DNA of 64,000 bases from Eudorina sp. 2006-703-Eu-15 (lineage: Eukaryota > Chlorophyta > Chlorophyceae > Chlamydomonadales > Volvocaceae): the NCBI GenBank assembly GCA_003117195.1, contig BDSI01000003.1:2323551-2387550 (forward strand), written 5' to 3'. Within the stretch, counting starts at the first letter, position 1. Every line of letters starts with the position of its first letter. Positions 54,637 to 64,000 of this stretch are shown here, one piece after another. The notes beneath the pieces were generated by a model that ran no database searches, had not been told where the DNA came from, and was given only the letters and a program-made list of their open reading frames with translations. The translations under genes and the position numbers were made by a program.

Positions 54637-54780
54637 TGGAGGGTCAATTAGTCAGCAACGGGTTGGGCGCTGTCGATTTCCGCGAGCCCTTCGGAACCTG
54701 CGCTCGTGGGCGGTCCTTCCGACTTCCAGCGATTGGCTAGGGAACTTACAGGCGAAATGGGGCACCAGATTGCCCTCTGA

Positions 54781-54800
54781 CATATTATATATTTTATCAG
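54781..54800 (-). promoter_or_regulatory. Candidate TATA region of the homeodomain gene
   Basis: The minus strand reads GATAAAATATATAATATGTC, a strongly AT-rich stretch in GC-rich surroundings about 150-165 bp upstream of the start codon at 54636. Confidence 0.35.
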
Positions 54801-55841
54801 CTGTGCTGTGGGGCGTTTGGAGCCCGAAGAAACAGCAATTTCAGAAGTCGCGGACTAAACGCACCAACGCGGGCACGACAACCTGGCGATCGCGAACTAC
54901 CAGGCTGTAGATTTCCGTGGCACCTACTAATTATTGTTGATGGCGTACATGGTTTGCGTGAGATGGATACAGGAACAGCGTCGTTGTAGAGAATTCCTTT
55001 TATAATCGAGCCGTTCGGCAACTGGCGACCAACTGACTGCAGTTGCCCACAAGCAGCGCGAATACGTGGCCGTATTCTGTACGTGCAACAATAACTTCGA
55101 TGAAAATATCTGAAGTCCCGTATCGCCGTCCTATTTCACACGCTGGAAGGCGCCGGGCAATCCGTGCAACATCCCTTACTGTATCCCTTGGTGTATATTG
55201 TACATACATAATTGACCTTGAAGTCCAACCATGTTGCCTTTGAAAATCATACGGTAATATGGATACTGCAGCTGCCGATCCTGAACGATTGCCGGTGCTG
55301 CGGTGACCAGTCACTCTGCTGCTCTGGAGGACATCTCGGGAAGAAGTTCTTCAGGAGACCTCCCGACACAAGAACAGTGGGAAACCTCCCACTTCGCTCC
55401 ACACGGAACCTCTGCCCAGCCCAAGCCAAGCAGAGGTCAACAACCTACAGACGCAGGGGATGACACTCGGTGAAGGCTGGTGAAGTCGTCTTCCGCAGTA
55501 CACACGGGGTTGGAGCTGCAAGCGCAGGGAATAGCAACTACGTGCGTGGACTAAGGCCTAGAAAGAGCGGAACCAACCCAATGAAGCAATGCAGGCCGTA
55601 TCAGTTCCAGACCGTTGGCCCTGCAAGTACCGTACCCTGCGCAGCACCACACGCACGACTCGTGACAGTCTGCGAGACCCCCGTGGGGCCACTGGCTGGG
55701 CCCGACCAGGCCTTAGACAAGCCATGCCGTACCAGAAGCTTCAAGACGCTTTGAGGGTGGTTCTGGCCTGGCCTGGCTTTGACGTTAGGCCCAAGTCCTT
55801 ACGGAGGCCTTCGGTTGAGGCCTTCTCACGGACCAGGAGCA

Positions 55842-55846
55842 TTACA
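55842..55846 (-). promoter_or_regulatory. Candidate TGTAA poly(A) signal of the PsbP-domain gene
   Basis: TGTAA, the usual volvocine polyadenylation signal, lies about 530 nt beyond the stop at 56378. Five bases are weak evidence alone. Confidence 0.3.
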
Positions 55847-56377
55847 GATAATGAGCAAGCAGTCGGGGTACCGTATTACGGTAGGTCTCGCAGCCGAGCC
55901 TGGTGAAACCGGGCAGGCGCCGTACCTCCCTCCGTGTGCCCCCTCAGTGACTGGAACGCACTTCCGACCACCCTCCCGTAACCCTCCTGACCCGACCCAG
56001 CGCCAAATCAAGCCAAGACGGACCACTGCCCCTCTCACGCGTCACGCCGGCACGGCCACAGCCCGCGCGTGTGTCTCCAACAGCCGCCCAACGGCCTCAA
56101 GGATGACCGCTTCCTGCACACATGCACAGCTCCCCACGCGGCGGCACCGGGAGCAGCAGCGCCGGCAGCTGCCTTCGGTCTTGATTGAGCGCCCAGCCTC
56201 GCCACCGCCTGTTCAGACGACGGGGGCGGATCCCACTGCACCCCCGAGGAATTCCAGAAGAGATGCTGCCGGGTATATGTCACCCCGCCCCCAAGCGGCC
56301 CGGGGGAAGGCAGCGCCGCCGCGCCCTTCCCCACCTCCGCGCGCGCGGACGCCCCCCCTGGTGCGGTTCGTTCCTCA

Positions 56378-58593
56378 TCACAGGAGCTTGAACGAGGCAG
56401 CCGACGCCAGGAGCGCCGCCGCGTCCTCTTCCCACCTCGCCTCCGGGCACTGCGCGTTGAAGGTGTACAACAGGTCCTTCCTGCAAGCAGCCGAGCACAG
56501 CCGCGCGAGCCAGGCGAAGCCGCACCGACATCAAAAGATGTCGAGCTGCCTCACATAGGACACGGAGTCCCGAACGAATACCGCAGGGCATGCTCGCCAA
56601 AACACGAAACCGGCCGAAACATAACGACGGTAAGTGAAAGCAAGCACCAACAGCTGCTGACCTGGCGGTGTAAACAGACACGTTGTGGCGGTAGAACCGC
56701 GGACCGCGGACCGTATACTCCAGAGTGTAGTACAGCTGCTCCTCCTGCTGTCCTTGACCCGTGGGTCCAGCACCCGGCGCAGTCAGCGTTGTCGTACGTT
56801 GGGTGGCCGTCAGCAACGTGGCCTTCAGACCGCTGCCGTCGGGCGCCAGGGTTGTCAAGAAGCGGTCAGCGGCGTCCCGTGGGTCACCCAGGGAGGCGAG
56901 GGTGAATCCCGGAGCGATCGGGGCCACGATGACTGACACGTTCTCCTCTCCCCTGCGGACCCATGGGACACCGGACGTCGTCGGCATATGTGTGTAGCAG
57001 AGTCGGCATATGTGAGTGCGGGCTCGATCGGCTCTCCAACATCGGGGACCCGGCGAGTGGAGCCGCTGATGCCCACACTGCACTGCGCACGAGCCTATCA
57101 ATCTCCAACCAGCTCTCCCACCGGATCTCGAGCCATACTCCCTGTCCTCTCTGTCCAGAGGAACCCTGGGGGCGCACATCCCTCCCGCCGGTGGCCTCAC
57201 GTGGTCCCCGGGGGCCCAAAAGCCGCCACCGGCTCCGCCACCGCCACCGCCGGCCTGGACCCCGCTCTACTCGCAGACGCGGACGGCCCCGAGAGCGGTG
57301 GAAAGTTCACATTCTCCTCCTCATCGTCGTCTTGGGCGCCGAAGCCGACGGGGCCGCCTCTGAGGCCTCCGCGCGCGGCCTCGGCTCGCTTCGCTGCCCT
57401 GTAGGCCAGCGTCTGGTCGCCCAGCCAGGCGGTAGGGTACGTGAACTCTGCGACGACGGTGCACGTCAGGTTGACGTACACGGTACACCAGGCAGTACAC
57501 GGTGAGTGATGTACGGTGACGATCCGGTTACATTCGCTCTGCTTTCCTGCCTGTCTGCCCCGCTGCCTGTCTGCCCCGCTGCCTGTCTGGGGCAAACCCC
57601 TCTCATGCGCGGACACGGCAAGGAGCTGTGCTGTGCTGTGCTGTGCTGTGCTCGGAGCCTGGGACTTGCCGGGACATGGCCGCGGTCCTGTTGTCATCCA
57701 CGTCCGGGCACGTGGGTGGCCTCACGTGGGTGGGTGGCCTCACGTGGTGCTCACCGAATCCAAACGTGTAGTCCACACAGCGCTTGGCGCCCCGCACGGG
57801 CACCAGCACGTCCGCCCTCAGCTGCCCCGCCAGCCGGCCCCCGTCCAGTCCCAACAGCCAACTGGTGATGCCGCCCAGGTTACCGCCCAACGCTGAGACA
57901 CAGGAAAGGTTTCGACGGGAGGGGGGGTTGATGTGGGTTCAGTTGGCAAGATCGTGGCCCGAGTCATTGCTGGTTAGGAGAGTGGCTGTTGCTCGTGTGG
58001 GACGAGCCCAGGCCTGCAGCTGAGCCCGTCTTTGGCCGTGCAGAGCTGCATACGCACAGTCCCTTCATGCGACATGTAGGCGTCAGAACGGCGGCGAGAC
58101 CATCCATTGCGCAGCTGACAAGGCGCGAAGACGCGCGCGCCAGGATCGCGGTCTACGTTGACGTGCCCCAAGCTCCTACCGATGGCGGTGCCACTCAATA
58201 AACCCAAGGCTGCTCGCCTCGTGTTAGGCAGTGTGCCGCCCCAGTAGATGGTCTGCACCGGGTCGATGAGGCTGGGGCCGGGTCCGGAGGCGGAGCTTGA
58301 GGGGGTGCTGGTACTGGGGCCAGCTTCGGATCCTGTACGGCGCGGTGCCCACGGCATGAGGATCAGCGGCATACGAGGGAATTTTGCTCAGCCATTTGCC
58401 GTGTGCAATAAGTATGGTTACGCTGATTACAGGTCGCACCTGAGCCCTCTGGCCGTTCCGGGGGCGTTGCTGCGCGTGGCGGGGTGCCTTGCCGCGCTCG
58501 ACTGTGCTGGTACCCGCCACGTCGTCGGACAGCAAGGTGCTGTGTTGCCCTGCCCGCATAAAGCTTTGAGTTCATCATATTGAGTTTTTGCAT
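56378..58593 (-). CDS. PsbP-domain protein, probably thylakoid lumen
   Basis: Nuclear gene for a 361-residue PsbP-superfamily protein; relatives assist photosystem II or other lumenal complexes (family knowledge). Exons: 58440-58593, 58180-58332, 57755-57892, 57201-57447, 56662-56952 and 56378-56480, with phases 1,1,1,2,2 all matching. The N-terminus (MQKLNMMNSKLYAGRATQ) is basic like a chloroplast transit peptide. It is followed by an RRAALGLLSGTAIA stretch resembling a twin-arginine lumenal signal. The domain reads FGFEFTYPTAWLGDQTLAYR, NVSVIVAPIAPGFTLASLGD, YYTLEYTVRGPRFYRHNVSV and LLYTFNAQCPEARW, ending SFKLL. Between the first two motifs is a low-complexity, partly acidic insert (about 60 residues). 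It could be one of the PPD proteins; which one is not decidable by eye. The start is the first ATG of the frame. Confidence 0.9.
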
Positions 58594-59069
58594 AATCGAC
58601 GACGCGGTCGTTGTTTTACGCGTGCGAGGATATAGTCGTCAAGTGGCAGATGGTTTTCAATCCGGAAGCAACTCTTGTTGATGGATGTTGCACGATTTAC
58701 TGGTGAACCTGAGTGGTTGCGTCAGTATCGTCAGTATGTGAAGTTGAAGGTGGTTGCTTGTTGGTACGAAGGCATGAAATCTCGCTCAAAACGTCAAAGG
58801 TATAGGGATGGAAGCGCTTTACTGTTGCATTAATCCGCGGTGCATGTTTGGTGTTGGTATCAATTTCTCATCTTGTGACTTTCTTGTTGTTGGAAAATCA
58901 CAGGCTTCGTGGTCACTCACTTTCAGGGATCATCTTTTGCGAGCTGACAAGTACAATACAATCGTTTGCTTGACCATTAAAATGAAGCTTGCCAGCCCAA
59001 GTTGTGAAATCCTGTATACTTGCCGTGCGACGCTAACAACACAGTTGCAGCAATTTGTGCAGCGCTAAC
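58594..59069. other. Divergent intergenic region (476 bp)
   Basis: This interval separates the start codons of the minus-strand PsbP-domain gene and the plus-strand HAT gene, so it must hold both promoters or one bidirectional promoter. It is clearly AT-richer than the genes on either side. No TATA box or repeat stands out. Confidence 0.6.
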
Positions 59070-62000
59070 ATGAATGTGCTCCCAGTCATGAATCCTGCGT
59101 CAAGCGTAGCCAGCCGCGCCTGGGGATTGGCGCAGTCGAAGAACGATGGCTTGCCTACGCGTTGCCAAGCGCCGGGCAGGCACGGTATGGATTTACCCCA
59201 CGCAGCGGGTTTATGGAATATATCCTGCCAATCTTCATGGCCTGCCCCAGCTTTCAACACTCGCACTCCCCTTCGCGGGGCTGCGGCGGTAGCAGCGGCT
59301 GCTGCGAAAGCAGCGGTCGCCTCCGTACCCGCAGCTGCCACGGTGACGCCTTCCCACGGCCGCAACAATAGGACGGGTGATGAAGGGACAGCGCATGACG
59401 GCGATGCTGTTGCCTGGCTAAGCGAGGGCGCTGGCGAGGCGCCTTGGCGGGAGCCTGGGCAAACCATGTCCCTCGAAGCTTCCTGCTCTAGGTCGTCGGA
59501 GCCGGCGTTGACGGCAGTCGCCGGCGTCAATGGAGGTATGCTCGTGCCGTTCTTGAAGCGGCCGCGACGGCGCCTCGGCGCCGGCGACAGGAAGGCCTCT
59601 ACACAGCAGCCCGACCCCGCCACTGCTGCGGCACCACCTACGGCGGCCGTGTCGGCGGCCGTCCCACGGAAGGACGCGGCTCCAGGGCCCAAAGGGACTT
59701 CATCAGTGGGTGCGGCTGGCAGCAAAACCCGCACGAAAGCAGCCGCGGCGGCCGCCCTTGCAGCCAAGCGGAGAGCGCAGGCGGCCGCGGGGGCGGCGAC
59801 TGCGAGCGGCGCGGTCGCGATCGCGGCAGCTGCAGTGGCGACCAGGGCGGCTGCGAACACAGGGACAGGAGAATCAGGGATCGGCGAAGCCGATGAGCTC
59901 CGGACGGCAACATCAAAGGCCCCGAGCGATCACTCGCCGGCGGCTCACTCCCTGGGCTCTGGTACCACAGTGCTCGAGGGCGCTGTGGCAGCGCCACCAG
60001 CAGCAGCAGCACCAGGAGCAGCAGCAGCAAATGGCAGCGGCACTGAGGTTTCCCGCCATAGTTCCCCGCCAAAATCTGAACCCGCACTGCAGCGCGAGAT
60101 CAAGCGTCTCAGCCGCTCCGGACGGCTCGCCGACGCGCTCAACCTGTCGTACAGCAGCATGTCATATTATCCATTTTACCGAAGTTTCTGGGTGTCCGCG
60201 GCGTCATTGGAGCTCCGAATCGGGCGGTTGAGGGCGGCGAGGGGATTGCTGGACGAGGCGCTCGGGAGGTGGCCGGGCAACGCAGCGCTGCTGCTGGTGC
60301 TGGGGCAGCTGCACGCGAGGCTGGGGGAGTACGATGCGGCCGCGGACGACTTTCGTGGGGCGCTGAGGCGCGAGCCGGGCAACGCAGCGGTCCTCCATGT
60401 GAGTACTGTCCCACCAACTTATGCTCAACCTGCTCCGAGTCACCCTGACTGGTACTGGTAACTTTCTCCGGAGTCCCGGGGCCTTTCCCCAAGAGTGAGG
60501 AGGCCCTGCACACGACGTCCTGGACGTGGCTTTGTACGAAGTTGCGGCTTCTGGCACCTCCGCCAGAGATCACCATCATCCTTTTCCGTTCGGGAGAGTT
60601 TCATGCTTTCATCTGGGGTTGGACGGCTCTCGCTGGTCTCGGCGGGTTTCACATGTGTACTTGCACGGGCAAAGATGGGCATCGTGGTCAGCCCCCGACC
60701 CTTTTCTTTTCCCTGATCTTGTTGACCGGGTGACCGTGTCGGGTGCTGGACTGCAGGCGTGGGGCGTGGTGGAGGCGGCGCGGGGCAACCTGGCGGCTGC
60801 TCGCTCGCGCTTCCGGGCAGCCGCCGAGGCGCGGCCGCACATGGTGCACACGTACACGTCCTGGGCGCGGCTGGAGGCAGCGGCGGGCGACGAGTCGGCG
60901 GCGAGGAAGCTGTTCCAGGAGGGTGCTGCGGCGGACCCCGCGCACGTGCCCCTCCTGCATGTGAGTGGGGAGATGGCGGGGGCCGGGGGGGAAGGAGGGA
61001 GGGAAGGGGGGAAGGAGGGATGGGGGAAGGGAGGCCGCAAACCACACGGCGCCTGTCTCGGTCGGTTACCTGGAGCCGGCGCTTAGACAGACCCCTCTAT
61101 TGACTTGTTCAGAAGGCCTCACCGGCAGTCACAGAGGGGCCCGAGGGGGCTTGCTGGAAATCGACGCATTCATTCACTCAAACCCGTCGTCGCCCTGCGT
61201 GGTTGCTGTTGTGGAGATGTTGGGTTGTTTTATTGGGCTCAATCTTTGCATCGTGGTGCATGGGTGGTCTGAGATAGCGCCGGATTCGGATCCCCTCTTG
61301 AGGGCGAATGGATGGGTGCCTTCATCAGGCGATATAGGTGCCCGCCCGACCACCCGCACGCCCGCAGGCCTGGGCCATGTTCGAGATCAACCACGACAAG
61401 CAAAGCTTCGCGCGGCGGCTGCTGAGCCGCGCCCTGGAGCTAGACCCGCAGCACGTTCCCTCGTGGATGGTGGGTGTAGGGCGGGGGTCGTGCCTTCTTG
61501 GAGGATGGCTTTGGGGGAGGACTGTAAATCGGCGACAGGTGGTCCCATCTCATCGGGGTTCCAGGTCGGGGGGTCCAGGAGGGAGGGTCCAGGAGGGAGG
61601 GTCCAGGAGCTCGCAGCTCGCCGGCCGCGTCCGCGGCGCCCTGGGTGGCGCCCTGGGTGGCGCCCAAGGAACGGAGCGCAGCAGGGCGAGTCAAGAAGAG
61701 GCCGCCGTCTTACGTGTCATCATCGTGGCAGCCCCCGACTGCGACGGCTGGACCCGACCTCACCTCGCCGCACCTCACCTCACCCTCTGTCGCCCGCTTT
61801 CTGCCGCCCAAACCCACTCTCGACCCCGCCCGTCCCGGTGCCAGGCGATGGGCTCGCTGGAGTGGCGGCAGGGCAACCCCGTCCGGGCGCGGGAGGTGTT
61901 TGAGCAGGCCCTGTCAGCTGTGGGCCCCAGCGCCCCGCTCCTCAGTGCCCTGGCGGAACTGGAGCTGCGGGCGCGGAACGTCAAGGCAGCCAGGTACCGT

Positions 62001-63876
62001 ATGGGATCGGACCCAGCGCCATGTTGTAGTCGGAGCCGCGGTCAGCTGATTCCCGGGGAATTGAGCGGCATGGGCCATGCCACGGTACGGAATCATCAGA
62101 CTACCGCACCCGGAACTGGGCTTGAACGTGCAACTCGGTATATATATGCTCCTATGCAGTTTTTGCAGTTTTTAGTCCGGCTGCCTGCTTACTTTGGGTG
62201 GGACAGTCCATCCGAGTCACACCTCACGTGCATCACAAGCACCGGCGGCGACGCCAGGCCTGTCGTCGTTACGCTGCCCTCACTCTAGGGTCGTGCTGCA
62301 CCCCCGTGGCCTTGCTACACGTTCAGGGAACTGTTCGCGCGGCTGCGCGGCGTCAATCCCCGCCACGTGCCCGCCTTGCTGTCCGAGGCCAAGATGGAGC
62401 ACCTGGCCGGCAACCGGTCCCGGGCGCAGCTGCTGTACCGGGAGGCGGCGGAGGCTGTCGCGGCGGGTGTTGCACGAGGCAGCGAGGGAAGCGGTACGCA
62501 GCAGCAGGCGCTGCGGGCAGCTGCTGCGGCTCCCGGTCGGGGGATGGAGGCAGCCGAGGAGGTTGCAGCAGGCACGAGCGAGCGAAAATCGAGGGCGCGG
62601 CAGGAAGGGAAAACGCAGGGTGCCCCCCTTGCGGTCGCGACGGCCACTGCCGCCGCGGGTACGGCGTCGGCGGCTGCCGTACTGTGCTCCTGGGCGCAGG
62701 CCAACGTGGTCAGCGGTGACTTGGCGGTGGCGGAGGAGCTGCTGTCGGCGATCGAGAACATAGAGCCGAACAACGGTCACATGTGCCACACGCGCGGGCT
62801 GCTGTGCCAGCGTGAGGGCGCGCTGGCGGCCGCGGAAGAGTGGTTTCGGAGGGGCCTGTGCTGCCGTGCGAATCGCGACGGCGCGTTGTTATGCTACGAA
62901 GGCCTTGCGGAGCTGCTGGCTTTCCAGGTGTGTCTCTGAGGCGGGCTGAACAGGAGTGCGTGACATGCAAGGGGCCGAGTGGCGCCCAAAATTTGCTTGT
63001 ATTTGCCCGTATTTCCAGGTGTGTTCGGGGTGGGAGGGAGTCTCCCACTCTATGTGTCTGTCCTTTGGCGTGCAACCCATGAGTAAGAGGGAGGGACCTG
63101 GGGAGAACTCGCACAAAGCTCGATCCGTCAACCGACGAGCATAGTAAATGCCCGCCGGTTGCCGTCCTGGTCCACAACCCCGACGTGTCCAAACCACGAA
63201 TGGATGTTCTCCCCCCCTCCAGGGTCGCAAGGAGGAGGCGCGGGAGGTGTGGCACGCCGGTATGGCTGCGGCCCCGACGCCCACGGCGCGCTTCCTGCGC
63301 CAGGCGGCGCTCTTTGAGAAGAAGGAACGCAACCTGGCGGCGGCGGCGGCCCTGTTCGCGGACGCTGTACGGCGTGATCCACAGGTACCGTACATGGCCG
63401 GGTTCTCATGTCCTGTAGGGACCTGGGGTCCAGGGTGATGCAGCTGCTGACCATGGAGCTGATGAAACTGCTGGTTGTGGTTTTGTTGATTACGTGTGGT
63501 TGTTGTTAATTACTTGTTCTGGGAGGGAGGGAGGGAGGGAGGGAGGGAGCGAGGGAGGAGTGAGTATTGCTCTTCGGGATGCGACCACCGAGGCGCGCAG
63601 ACTTTGGAGTTCTGGGTACGGCATTCTCGCAGTTTGCGGTCTTCTGGGACCTTCGCGTGCGCACCCGACCTGGCTCAATGCTTTCTGAGCTGACCTTGTG
63701 TCTCCCATCCGGTCTGGGGACCGCATTCGGGTCCCTGTCCCGCAACCGGCACACAGGACTTCCGCAGCTGGCTCCACTGGGGCCTGTTTGAGAGCCGGCA
63801 GCGGAACTGGGACGCGGCGGAGCGGTGCTTCCAGCGGGGCACCGCGGTGGCTCCCGGCTACACCGTCCTTTGGTGG
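59070..63876 (+). CDS. HAT/TPR-repeat protein, chloroplast RNA-processing type (3' end outside window)
   Basis: Probably a helical-repeat RNA-binding factor of the HCF107/MBB1 kind (inference from repeat style). Exons: 59070-60398, 60757-60960, 61368-61469, 61845-61993, 62327-62927, 63223-63384 and 63757-about 63876, continuing past 64000; all phases agree (0,0,0,2,0,0). At least 888 residues. I take ATG 59070 (MNVLPVMNPASSVASRAWG), which looks like a transit peptide. Residues about 70-340 are Ala-rich and low in complexity, then about ten repeats of HAT/TPR type follow: AWGVVEAARGNLAAARSRF, AWAMFEINHDKQSFARRLL, AMGSLEWRQGNPVRAREVFE, KMEHLAGNRSRAQLLYREA, AALFEKKERNLAAAAALFAD and WGLFESRQRNWDAAERCFQR. 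HAT proteins also occur in nuclear pre-mRNA processing, so location is not certain. Confidence 0.88.
62941..63010 (-). repeat. Dispersed repeat, copy in HAT intron
   Basis: Reverse-complement match to 31716-31776 in the kinase gene. Here it is antisense to the host gene, in the intron between 62927 and 63223. Confidence 0.7.
63521..63560 (+). repeat. (GGGA)n tract in the last HAT intron seen
   Basis: GGGA units with one GCGA interruption lie in the intron between 63384 and 63757. Confidence 0.85.
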
Positions 63877-64000
63877 GTGCGGCGTGAAAGGGGGGAACGG
63901 CTGCGGGGTCCGGCCCCGTGTCGTGCCCGGGTCGCCGTCGTGTCGGGTCCCTGGCACATGCAACCTGGCCGCGCCGTGACGACACGTCACCGCGTCAATG

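Larger units (their letters stand above)
54637..56377. other. Intergenic region between homeodomain and PsbP-domain genes
   Basis: No coding exon could be supported over 1.7 kb. It must hold the promoter of the homeodomain gene (AT-rich around 54780) and the 3' UTR of the PsbP-domain gene, for which TGTAA at 55842-55846 (minus) is a candidate poly(A) signal. Open frames near 55779-56558 are antisense shadows of the gene's end and of GC-rich sequence. Confidence 0.55.

Overview
This is nuclear DNA of a green alga, most likely of the volvocine / Chlamydomonas lineage. It is GC-rich and its genes have many short, phase-consistent GT-AG introns. The protein types fit that lineage: an octotricopeptide (OPR) protein ending in a RAP domain, a membrane-anchored TKL-type kinase, a divergent TALE homeodomain protein, a lumenal PsbP-domain protein and a HAT-repeat protein of the chloroplast RNA-processing kind. 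No bacterial, organellar or viral gene was recognised. Species cannot be fixed from the sequence. Reading-frame phase was checked at every junction given below except where stated.

Layout. Positions 1-18768 are repeats: three copies of a roughly 2.3-2.5 kb block (1-987 partial, 3321-5849, 16473-18768) alternate with arrays of a 28-bp satellite (988-3320, 5850-16472, with a 743-base assembly gap). Complete block copies start at CCCTAAACCCTAAA and end at a TAAACCTAAACC-like tract, as expected of an interstitial or subtelomeric telomere-like repeat domain. The last block ends exactly on the stop codon of the first real gene.

Genes: (1) an OPR/RAP protein on the minus strand, 18761 to at least 25751; (2) divergent from it, a receptor-like kinase on the plus strand, 27074-39566, whose introns hold very large C-rich tandem arrays; (3) a gene-poor stretch, 39567-44165; (4) a five-exon minus-strand gene of unknown function, 44166-47695, whose second intron holds a same-strand non-LTR retrotransposon fragment; (5) a TALE homeodomain gene, minus strand, 49624-54636, eight exons; (6) a PsbP-domain gene, minus strand, 56378-58593, six exons; (7) divergent from it, a HAT/TPR repeat gene, plus strand, from 59070 and running off the right edge.

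Three of the genes (OPR, PsbP-domain, HAT) are nuclear genes likely to serve the chloroplast. The kinase and homeodomain genes point to signalling and to sexual or developmental regulation. Nothing indicates an operon or a co-transcribed cluster. The most interesting material is non-coding: the nested satellite with telomere-like borders, a sequence module shared by the 3' ends of several introns in two genes, GC-AG introns, and short 3'-end copies of the retrotransposon family.
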